Under the pieces are notes generated by a model. That model searched no databases. It worked only from the letters and a program-made list of their open reading frames with translations, and was not told where the DNA came from. This document shows positions 38,565-49,027 of a DNA stretch of 64,000 nt, in pieces (positions within the stretch are counted from its first letter, which is position 1; each line of letters opens with the position of its first letter). The position numbers and the translations under genes are program-made. The DNA is from Salvia splendens (lineage: Eukaryota > Streptophyta > Magnoliopsida > Lamiales > Lamiaceae). Location of the stretch: positions 15,965,559 to 16,029,558 of the forward strand of contig NC_056041.1 in the NCBI RefSeq assembly GCF_004379255.2, written 5' to 3'.

Positions 38565-39244
38565 TGTTGGAAATTTGAGCTTCCACATGACTATTTAATG
38601 TGTGTGACTATCTTTCGACTGCCTAATTAAAGTGATCAATTAAAGACTAATATTTAATTTATTTTGTAAATAAGTGTAGATATCATAAGAGATTTTGATT
38701 TGTCGAGGGACCAAATAAAAAATAAAGGGTCTTAAATATTTTATACTCTCTCCGTTCCACTCTGAGTGGAGCATTTATAATTCGGCATGAGATTGTATGT
38801 AATGTTGTTTTGTAAGCAAAGTTGAGCGAATAAGTAAAAGGGAGAGAGGAAAAAAAAGTAGACTATATGTAATTCGGCATGAGATTGTATGCAATGTTAT
38901 TTTATGGTCTCTAGACGTCAGAAGAATGATTCGATATCTCTTTATTCTCCCTACAAACTATTGTGAAGAATGTCTTTGATCTTCTGGACGTTCCATAGCA
39001 GTTGTAACATAATTCCACCATTTAATTCAATATGGATCAAGGTACGTTTCCGCTTTACAGTTTATGCTTTTCCTTCGTTGTTCTTGGTTAATCATAGCTT
39101 TATGTAATTGTTGATTTAGTTATTCCAAGATTTGCAACATAGGTACTTTTGAACTGTAAAATTACTCTATTGGATTTTCTTTTATTCAGCAAGTTGCTAC
39201 CATTTCTATCTCATAAAAAAACTCTATTTGTTTCTAGTCCAACA
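38565..39244 (+). repeat. LTR of a Copia-type retrotransposon, degraded
   Basis: It begins TGTTGGAAAT directly after a purine tract and ends GTCCAACA, giving the TGTTGG...CCAACA ends typical of Copia LTRs. A MITE-like insertion starts near 38750 (CTCTCTCCGTTCCACTCTG), and the word AATTCGGCATGAGATTGTAT is duplicated at about 38777 and 38870. The partner 5' LTR is not in the window. Confidence 0.55.
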
Positions 39245-40102
39245 AATGAACTACATCGGTTGATAACTAACTGATATAGGTAAATATAACTAGTTGATCA
39301 CTCTTATAATTAATTTATGAGCGAATTGGCGGATTGAGGATTTTAAGGTTAGGGTCCCAAATTACCAAATTAATATACTCATTATTTGTAGTGAGGTGAT
39401 ATTTTTAATGGATGTTACTGAACATAGCTACATATTGGCGGTAGAGGATGCAAAACATAGAAAAATGGGTAATGAGTGAGATAGATAGACATAAAATGAG
39501 AAAGTAACTAGAGATACATGTTGCAATTTTTGTCTTTTTAGTAGAAGCAATATCGATGTTGAAAAAATTGATAGTGTCGAGAAATCAACAATAGCAGTAC
39601 TTCGATAAATAACACTATCATAAACTTTAATTGTACAATATATAAATATATCGTCCAAGTATCAAAGATCGATTAGTTATACAAGTATCAATCATAATTT
39701 GATATTTTTGCTATAAGTAGTTAAGTATAATGAGTGGGGACACTTATTTTTATTATGTTGAAAGGTCTATCAGTCTAATACTAAATTCTAAAATATAAAT
39801 TATTGGATAGGGGTATTTATTGGATAGGGGTATTCGGTTTGGAAGGTTGTATCTCGACATTAAATTTATAGTAGGTTTGTTTCATAAGATTCAATCGTAT
39901 AAATCAATCTTAGATAGAAATCTATGAGATAATTAGTCATAGCTAACTCCATATGACTAAAATAATTTCACTTAATTATAGATTATATATTGATATTATT
40001 TTATTGTGATGAACATCACCTAAAAGAATGACTTAATAAAAGAAGTATTCCACCTCGAATGGGACAGATAAAATATTTATTCGGAAGATAACAAGTGTAT
40101 TA
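39245..40102. other. AT-rich intergenic, nothing recognised
   Basis: Short frames only. The last three bases form the target site of the following transposon. Confidence 0.5.
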
Positions 40103-41973
40103 GGCCACCCGCAATGGGGCGCCCGATGGCGTCTATCGTCCTCGGGCGCGGACGATGCCCACATTGTGGGTGGCCGCCATCGTCCGCGCCCTACGTCCGC
40201 GACCGATGCATAGGGCGCGCCCTACGTCGGGGACGATGGCCTATCGTCCGCACCATCGTCCGCGCCATTGTGGGATCGACGGACGATGACCCGGACGATG
40301 GCACGCGTTTTCGATGGCTATTTAAACCTCGTTTCTCATTCACTTGTTCGTACGAACGTCGCACCTCTCTCATTTCGCTCATCTGTCACATTTCTACCTC
40401 TCTCAAATACCAAAATGAACCACGACGATGACGCCGCTAGTTCTAGCTCCTCGGAGTCGGGTAGTTCGACCTCGGCCACCTCGGAAGCCTTAGATGCAGC
40501 CGTTGAAGAGGCCATGGCGGAATACTTAGCCCAACTGCAGCGCGATGCGGCGGCAGCGGAGCAGATCCACTGGCCTATTCGACGTCGAAGGTCTGTCCGA
40601 CGCGACCACGCGACAGCTCACGAACGTCTGATTGCAGACTATTTTGCCGATAAACCACGGTGGGGACAAACTGTTTTCCGCCGTTGGTTTAGAATGCCGC
40701 GTTACCTTTTTCTCAGCATTGTCCGGACGTTGTCATCACTTGATGAATACTTCACGTATCGGGAAGACGTCGTCGGCAGACCCGGCCTTACACCGTTGCA
40801 AAAGTGCACGGCTGCACTCCGTCAGTTGGCCTACGGCACCACGACGGACATTTTCGACGAGTACCTCCACGTCGGGGAGACAACAGGTCGGGAGTGTCTG
40901 AAGAGATTTTGTAGGGGAGTTGTGGAGGCCTACAGCGACACATATTTGCGCAAGCCGACTGCCGCTGATTGCCAAGGCCTGATGAAGATGCACGAGACGA
41001 CGCACTGCTTTCCTGGGATGCTAGGGAGCATCGACTGTATGTACTGACAGTGGAAGAATTGTCCGACGGCGTGGAGAGGCCAATTCACAAGTGGATACAA
41101 GGGCAGCCACCCGACGATGATCCTCGAAGCCGTCGCTGACCATCGACTCTGGATCTGACATGCTTACTTCGGCATAGCCGGGTCGAACAACGACATTAAC
41201 GTCCTCAACTCATCCACCCTCTTCACCGAGCAATGCAATGGCAACAGCCCGACCATCGAGTTCACTGCCAACAGCCGCCAATACAACATGGGGTACTACT
41301 TGGCCGATGGCATATATCCATGGTGGCCTGTTTTTGTGAAGACGATCAGCTGCCCAATTGGTGAGAAGAGGACTTTATTTGCGCAAAAAACAGGAGTCGG
41401 CGCGGAAAGATGTCGAGCGGGCATTTTGTGTGCTCCAAGCACGGTGGGCAATTGTGAAGGGGCCGGCTCGTCTCTGGTTCAAGGAAGTCATCGCCGATGT
41501 CATGTATGCGTGCATAATCATGCACAACATGATAGTCGAGCATGAGGGTGGGAGCATCACCGACTGGAACGATGATGACGGTGCATCTAGCTCGTCCAGC
41601 ACGGCGACCGAGCCCCCCGCTGGAGGATTACCGCCGGGCTTCAATGAGGTTCTAGCTAGACATGCCTCAATGCGCAACCAACAAGACCATGTTCAGCTCA
41701 TGAACGACATGATTGAAGAAATGTGGGTCCGTAACCGGCGTCACTGAGTTTGCTTATTTTTTAAATTCGTATTGTAATTTATTAATTTCTATAAATGAAA
41801 TGAAGTTTTTTCTCAATTTTTGTTGTTATTTAAATATTCAAATAAAATGAAAATTCATAGGGCGCACCAAAGGCGCGCCTTAGGGCGTCACATTGCAGGT
41901 GCGGTGTAAGAGATAAAACTGATGACGTGGCGCGGCATAGGGCGCGGGTGCGGCTTAGTACGCCCCATTGGCC
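40103..41973 (+). mobile_element. PIF/Harbinger transposon, 1.87 kb
   Basis: It begins GGCCACCCGCAATGGGGCG and ends CGCCCCATTGGCC, an imperfect terminal inverted repeat. TTA is duplicated at 40100-40102 and 41974-41976, the PIF/Harbinger target. It carries one broken transposase gene and no Myb-like second gene. At 40128-40300 about eight ATCGTCC/GGACGAT words occur in both orientations, which could be subterminal transposase-binding repeats. Confidence 0.92.
40415..41747 (+). pseudogene. Broken PIF/Harbinger transposase (DDE_Tnp_4 type)
   Basis: The likely start is the ATG at 40415 (MNHDDDAASSSSS). Family sequence follows: RWGQTVFRRWFRMPRYLFL, TPLQKCTAALRQLAYGTTTD, GMLGSIDCM, GQFTSGYKGSHPTMILEAVA, FGIAGSNNDINVLNSS, GYYLADGIYP, QESARKDVERAF and MYACIIMHNMIVE. 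This is the typical order of PIF/ALP1-like DDE nucleases, which cut and paste the element. Two in-frame TGA stops (41045-41047 and 41156-41158) stand where the family has Trp. A one-base frame change in an A-run near 41384-41389 separates the last third. The gene is inactive, and the remaining sequence is well preserved, so decay is recent. Confidence 0.92.
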
Positions 41974-42108
41974 TTATAATTGCAAATCATCAACATAAGC
42001 GTGAAATGAAGAGAATAAAAACAATTATATACAGTACAAATGTACAATAATAAACTTTACAAATACGTAGAAAGTACGATTGTTTAAAAGACAATACTCC
42101 TCTCTCCG

Positions 42109-42116
42109 TATATAAA
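42109..42116 (+). promoter_or_regulatory. TATA box of the TFIIIA gene
   Basis: TATATAAAG is followed by AAACCCTAA, a telo-box-like motif common upstream of plant translation and ribosome genes. It lies about 130 bases upstream of the ATG. Confidence 0.7.
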
Positions 42117-42247
42117 GCAAAACCCTAAATCCCCTCGCATTACTATTGCCGTTCACTCTGACCGCCGCCGTTCACAATTAGGGTTTCTGCGCCTCCCTCC
42201 AATTTCAACAACTATCTTCCACATACGCATATTGACAGTATACAGAA

Positions 42248-44420
42248 ATGGTGGAGGAAGGAGTTAAATCACGGGATCCGATTTTCAGAGACATCCGTCG
42301 ATACTATTGTGAGTACTGCGGGATTTGTCGATCCAAAAAAACCCTTATCGCCGCTCACATCCAAGCTCAACACGCGGTACGTGTAGTTAATTGTTTTTAA
42401 TTTTTTCAAGCTTTGAATTTTGTGGGTAATTGAAACTGGAACTTCTGCAATTATTTTATTGAGCTCTGGTTTGTAAGTTTGTTGTGTTTTTGGGTATTGC
42501 AGGAGGAATTAAAGGAGAAGGAGCTGAATGAAGAAAATGATAACGGTGAAAAATTAAACAAGTGTGAAGAATGCGGTTTGAGTTTCTCAAAACCTGCTCA
42601 TCTTAAGCAACATATGCAAAGCCATTCGCTCGAGGTGAATTTTGCGTTGATTTTCTAAATATCTCCACTTGTTATTAAAATATTGGTATCTAATCTTATT
42701 TAGAATCGAGAATGGATCATTATATAAGAAATACTATGTTACAGTGATTGTAATTAATAGCTATATCGATTTGCGTCCTTATTATTAGACTATTATGTTG
42801 TTTGAATGGAATCATTGGGTGTTTTTCTCTGATTCATTTGTTTTTTTCTTGGAATATAAACGTATAGTATTTTGCAGATTGAAATTAGGCAGAAAAATGC
42901 CATGTTACATTACTGGGTGTGAAGCATTGGATCCCAAAAAAAAGAACTCCAAAATGCGAGAGGCAACAAATCTTGACTGGATCAGTACCAGGTGGGTGAC
43001 TGCCTGGGAAGCTCCATCAAGTGTGTGCCTCAGTCACGCTTGCTCTTCCTTGAGGTTTGAGGGTTCTCTTGTTCATGTGATGGGATAAAGCACACAGTTG
43101 CCCAATTTTTTTTACTGATACGTGTGCTTTTACAGAGGCCATTCATATGTTCGGTGGATGACTGCGACTCTAGTTACAGAAGGAAGGACCACTTGAACAG
43201 GCACATGCTTCAACATCAGGGGAAATTGTTTGATTGTCCGGTTGAGAGCTGTAAACGGACGTTTACTCTACAGGGTAATATGACACGTCATGTGAAAGAT
43301 TACCATTATGAATCTGCTCATACAGACATTGAGCAACCTAAGGGATCCGACTCCGCAAAGTCTAATGAATATGAGGAGTCTCAAGAGAAATTGCTTGAAT
43401 GTCCTGTTAAGGACTGTAAACGGACTTTTAAATCAGATGGTCACATGGCATGGCATGTGAAACAGTTCCATGGCGAATCTGCTTGTGCTGATGTCAATCA
43501 TCCTATGGAGCATGTGTGTGCTGAGCCTCATTGTGGGAAAGTGTTTAGATATGCCTCCAAATTGTGTAAACACGAGGACTCTCATGGTAAGTTGCATTTA
43601 AGCTGTTTATTTGGTTTTGTCTTTTTTGCTGTCTTTATCATTATTAATCACTGACAAATTTTTTGGCATAATGCAGTCATGTTGGATTCTTCGGAGGCTT
43701 ACTGTGCTGAACCGGGCTGTATGAAATATTTCTCAAATGAGAGGTGCCTCAAGGAGCACATACAGTCGTGCCATCAATACGTTATGTGTGATGAATGTGG
43801 CACGAAACAGCTGAAGAAAAACATCAAGCGTCACATGCGCATGCATAAATCAGAATTAAGTTCTACAGAAAGGATCAATTGTAGCGTCGAGGGATGCTCA
43901 CTAACATTTTCTACTGTAAGTTTGGAACTTTGATGTCACAACTATCCATTATCCAACTTGTCGGAGTGTTACTTGTGTGACATGTTTATTTTTTTACAGA
44001 CATCAAATCTCAACAAGCATATGAAGGCCGTACACTTGGAACTTAAACCATTTGCTTGTGGCATGCCTGGTTGTAACAAGAGATTTGCATTCAAACATGT
44101 GAGAGACAATCATGAAAAATCTGGGTGCCATGTCTATACTCCGGTGAGTGTCTTTTAAATCTGCGATCAATTACTTAGCCTTGCTGTGTGTGAATGGCAG
44201 CATATCTGCAGCATCATATGAATCATGTTTGACATTCGCGTTACATGTTTAGGGAGGTGATTTTGAGACATCTGATGAGCAATTCCGGTCGAAGCCAAGA
44301 GGTGGCCGGAAGAGGAATTATCCTGTTATCGAGACACTGATGCGGAAGAGGATCGTTCCACCCAGTGAATCAGACCTTGATAGGAACGAGGGAGGCGATT
44401 CCCCATCATGTCAATTCTGA
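42248..44420 (+). CDS. TFIIIA: Transcription factor IIIA (C2H2 zinc-finger, 5S rRNA transcription)
   Basis: Six coding exons: 42248-42376, 42503-42634, 43136-43586, 43677-43915, 44000-44143 and 44253-44420. All are GT-AG and in frame, giving 420 residues. About ten C2H2 fingers can be read, starting [17 protein letters not shown] and [17 protein letters not shown] and ending [15 protein letters not shown]. The tail (RPRGG-like [13 protein letters not shown]) is basic. TFIIIA binds the internal control region of 5S rRNA genes to recruit RNA polymerase III, and binds 5S rRNA itself. The [16 protein letters not shown] and KNIKRHMR segments are diagnostic of plant TFIIIA. Fingers 4 and 5 (both CPV..CKRTF) look like a recent tandem duplication in what is a long spacer in Arabidopsis. 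Intron 2 contains the P5SM alternative exon (42878-43054). A TATA box and telo-box lie upstream. Confidence 0.95.
42878..43054 (+). promoter_or_regulatory. P5SM: exonised 5S rRNA mimic in TFIIIA intron 2
   Basis: The intron contains 5S-rRNA-like blocks in the right order: GGATCCCA at 42929, AGAACTCC at 42943, and AGTACCAGGTGGGTGACTGC then CTGGGAAG (42984-43011). The exon start after TTTGCAG (42877) is clear. The end at TGAG|GTTTGA (43054) is the best donor I see but is uncertain. Inclusion after exon 2 puts TGA in frame at 42920-42922, giving a non-productive transcript. In plants this element is known to bind ribosomal protein L5, which promotes exon skipping, so TFIIIA output follows the supply of L5 relative to 5S rRNA. 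The present copy fits that model. Confidence 0.88.
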
Positions 44421-46190
44421 AATTAACAAATCTATGATTAGAGGTATATTTTGTATGTAAGATGTACAGTGTATGTGCCACGATAAATATGGAGTAGTAT
44501 TTTGGAATATTTCGAATATATAGGAATTATTTCTGGTGTGAGCTTGTGTATGCATCCTTTTCATTTGAACTTACCTCATATAATTAAGCCCTGTATTAAA
44601 AAACTTAAAACACAAAAATGCAAAATATTTAGAACCAAAGAAACGGAAAGAGGAAAACAGTAACGAAAAACCCACTAATCATAGCTCTTTGAGATTCTCA
44701 TTTCTTTGCTTCTTCATTTCCTGGTGGCTTTGGTTCCTCCACTTTGGCTGCTGCTGGTATTCCTCCGTCGATGCAGCTTCGGCATTTGCTCTCCACCCAT
44801 CCCTCCACATCATGTTCCCCGCTGCAGAGACGAGCGATGATTCTAGCGACAACTGCAATGATGATTCACTGCCAAATTCACCACCAGAGTCTCGATTGAA
44901 TGACGAGCAGTCAGCAGAGTGGCCAGCTTCTGCTGCCACCCGCCATCACTGGCACCGGCTCCACCAATGGTGGAGCAGTTGAGCCGTTGTAGTTTTGTTT
45001 GTGAGGAAAACTAGAATCGGACAACAGAGACTGATGATGAAACTAGACAAATGGCTGTTTTTGTTGTGAGGGAGGGAGGGAGGGAGGGAGAGAAACACAA
45101 ATGCAATCATTTTTAACATTTCTGCAGCAGAAAAGGAACTTTGAACAACAATGGCGTTGTGCCCACAATCACTTTTCCCTGGTTGTTCCCCTTCACATTG
45201 CAATAGTTATTTGCGATGTGACTTCCTCTCTTGAAAATATAAATCGATAAACATATGAGATCCTGCATTTCACATGTTAGTAGATACGTAGGACAAAGCA
45301 AAACCTCTTATTTTATTTTATTTTTTGATCAGCCCTTTTTCAAATTATATTTCTACAAAATACAAACGTTAGGCAAAGGCTAAGATTCAAATAATAATAG
45401 ATAGTAGTAGTAAATGTTAAGAAAAGTGTAAATATTTTATTAAATACTAGCTAGTACTAGAGTATAAATTTGAATTTCAAACATAAGTACCGGCCAAGCA
45501 CAAACACACATCAATGCAAATAATAATAATGCAAGTAGTGCGAGTAACGGAATTACAAATTCGCATACAATCATTATTTTCCATTTTAAATAAATACTAT
45601 TGAAGCTGTTCGGCAGCGACGAAGTGAGATATTACAAAATATTGAATATTTTCCATGTCATGAATCCACGTTCTCAATACCCAAAATTTCCAATTATTTT
45701 AGTATATACAGAGAGAGAGAGAGACATAATTTACTGGAAAATGCTTGAAATTCGCTACATTGTTGGCAATCTTTGATGGATCACCAGCCTTCTGGACTGC
45801 TCTTTACAGAAATTCTTCCCAAGGTAAAGTTACGAAAACTTCCTTTTATTCATATCAACAACCGATACGAATAAAGGGATGTTCAAAAATATTCCCTACT
45901 TTTTCATATAATTATTTTTATTTAGTATTCGATCAGCAATTGCTGAATTATTCCCATTTTCTCGTGCAATTGATTCCTCTGCATTTTGAAATGGGCTGAT
46001 TGGGATTTTTCTGTTAGTGTTTGAGTTAGGTGTAAATTTGAATGCAGGAATTGCCTGATCGATTTTGATACCTCCAGCTTTCCTTTCCCTTCTATATTTT
46101 TTCTGAGGTAGAGAAGGGAAGGAGAGCGTAACTTTGAGGGACAAAGGGGAAAGGGATTAGACTCCTTTTTTGTGTGTTGGTGAAAACAAA
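44421..46190. other. Intergenic and leader of the EFR3-like gene
   Basis: It holds a possible TFIIIA 3' UTR to about 44550. A minus-strand open frame at 44679-44939 has no ATG and no recognised family. A (GGGA)n run lies near 45067-45090, an (ATTTT)n-like run near 45307, and a GA run near 45712. Bases 45730-46190 are probably 5' UTR, possibly with an intron (AAGG|TAAAG near 45824). Confidence 0.4.
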
Positions 46191-48983
46191 ATGACTGTTG
46201 TTTCCGGGGTTATCTCAAGGCAAGTGTTGCCAGCTTGTGACAACCTTTGCTTCTTCTGCCCTGCATTGCGTACGAGGTCCAGGCAGCCGGTCAAGAGGTA
46301 CAAGCACTTGATATCGGATATTTTCCCCCGCTCTCAGGTGAGTTTTGTGAATCATATGATGTGCATAAATCAATTTTGGGATTGTATAGATATGATTGAT
46401 CAAGTGATTTCATGATCATGGTTGGATTCGAATTTGTTTTCAAAAGGATTCATGAAGAAGGATTCTATCTGTAACTAGTGATATGATATGTGTGGATTTG
46501 AGCATCGCTTCTTCTAAAATGATGTAACTCTGTAACCTTTTCTTCGGTTTGCTTTATAGGATGAAGAAGTGAATGAGAGGAAGATTGGGAAATTATGTGA
46601 CTACGCTGCGAAAAATCCTTTACGCATTCCCAAGGTATTGATTTGGTTATGTAAGTTGCTGTCACTATAGTATACTGATATGGGAGTCTTATCTTGTATT
46701 TTTTGAAAGTTATAGTATGTGGAGTTTGCTAATGGAATACTTTCTTGTCTTGTGCTGAAGCTAACTTACATATAGATATAGTTTGCGTCGATGCTCTAAT
46801 CATGGTTTCGTTTTATCTGGAAATGATAGATAGCGGACTCCCTCGAACAGAAATTCTACAAGGAATTAAGGAATGAAAACTACCGATTTGTGAAGATTGT
46901 TATGCTGATCTACCGGAAGTTATTGTTATCTTGCAAGGACCAAATGTATGCCCACTGCATTTTATTGCTTTGCCTTTGTAGTTTTCTTGTTGGCAATATT
47001 TAGTTTTTTATGTCTACCTTGGGTATTTTCTAGACTTCGTCCATTTTGGGGAACCTCTATCAATAAAAAAACACCCATTTTTGTGGCAGGCCTTTGTTTG
47101 CAAATAGTCTATTGAGTGTCATGTTCGCCTTGCTGGATCAGACAAGCCAAGATGGAGTCTTAATTATTGGATGTGAATCTCTCTTTGATTTTGTAAACAA
47201 CCAGGTTGGTACTGTTGTTTGGTTCTTCGTTTTTGCATAAGCCTCTGCATAACTTCTTGAATTTTGTTTCATTTATTGAATAAGGCTGACTCTACTTACT
47301 CTTGTGTGCTTTCCAGAAAGATGGAACATATATGTTTAATCTCGAAGGACTAATTCCAAAGCTCTGCCAAGTAGCTCAAGAAGTGGGAGATGATGAGGGG
47401 ACTGAACATTTACGAGCATCTGGGCTGCAAGCTCTATCTGCAATGGTTTGTGTTTGGAATTCATTACTTGTCGGATGTATTTGAGTTGAATTTGACGTGA
47501 TACGGTCCTATAATTTCTAGTTTGTTTATACTAATATTCTTTTTAACTTCGCTGCATCCATTGATTGTTTCTTGAAAGCTTTTTGATGGCCAGTTTAAAT
47601 TTCTTATATGTATTTCTCAGGGATTTTATCAGGTCTTTATTGTTTCTCCTATATTTTCAATTGGATTTATCTGGCTCATCTACTTTTGCATTTGTCTTCT
47701 ACAGGTTTGGTTCATGGGCGAAAACTCACATATTTCAGTTGAATTTGATAATGTAAGCTTACCCGTATCCCCTCATTTGATGCTGATATTATGAATATTT
47801 CATATTACATCTGCCACCGTAGCATTCTACTCTTGGCTGAAGTATCACTTTTAAGTTTTTAACTGTCCAATTCTTCAGATTGTTTCGGTAGTCTTGGAGA
47901 ATTACAAAGGTCAAAGTAAGGAGAGCAGTGGTTCTGAGCAAGAAGTCAATAAAGCTGAGGGACATGTCTCTCCTTCTGAAGCTTCTACAAAGGTTCCTTC
48001 TTGGAGAATCATTATAAATGAAAAAGGACAACTTAACGTGGCTGCGTAATCTCTTGGATCATTTTATTTATTTCTTTCTTTTTATTTGCTTATTATTATT
48101 AGCAGCTGAGCATGGTGTAAACTGTATCTTGATTTACACAGAGAGGTTGCCAAAAGCCCGCAGTTTTGGTCCAGGGTGTGCCTTCAAAATATGGCCAATC
48201 TCGGGAAAGAAGCAACCACCATGCGTCGTGTTCTAGAGTCTTTGTTTCGGTATTTTGATAGCGGAAATCTGTGGCCCGTCCAAGGTGGGATCGCTTTTCC
48301 TGTTCTCAAAGAAATGCAGCTTCTGATGGATGATTCTGGTCAGGTTTATAGGGAACTTTTCTCCCTGCAGATATCTGTTTTCATTTTGTCTGCTTGATTA
48401 AACTGATTACAATGCTCAGACTTATTATCCTATTCCCTTGCTCGTACAGGGAGCACACATCTTTTGCTATCGATATTAGTCAAGCATCTTGACCATAAAA
48501 ACGTCCTCAAGCAGCCTGATATGCAGCTCGACGTAGTTGAGGTTGTCACCGCTCTTGCTCGACTGACGAAGATGCAGTCATCTGTACCTATAGTCAGTGC
48601 TGTAAGTGACATCATGAGGCATTTACGGAAGAGTATACATTATTCACTCGATGATGCAAGTCTCGGTGATAAAGTTATAAAGTGGAACCGGAGATTTCAT
48701 CAAGTCGTTGATGAATGTCTCACCGAATTGACATCAAAGGTTTGCCTATCCTACCTTTGTCGTGGATTTAGAATAGAAAAAAAAATGAAGAATCATACTT
48801 ATGGTTGCACTTGTTATAGGTCGGAGATGCTGGTCAAATCCTCGATGTAATGGCTTCTATGCTAGAGAACATCTCGAGCATTACTGTAATAGCGAGAACG
48901 ACTATTTCTGCTGTCTATCGAACCGCTCAGATTATAGCTTCTTTACCAAATGTATTGTACAAAAACAAGGCAAGGCCCTATAG

Positions 48984-49027
<44 letters not shown>

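Noticed and set aside
42795..43088. 97-codon frame covering the P5SM region
   Set aside because: It reads through the intron and the 5S mimic in an arbitrary frame. The real role of the region is RNA-level, and the frame continuing from exon 2 stops at 42920.
44679..44939. Minus-strand open frame of 86 codons between TFIIIA and the EFR3-like gene
   Set aside because: It has no ATG, an upstream in-frame stop directly before its alternative start, and no recognisable family. It was kept only as a note on the intergenic stretch.
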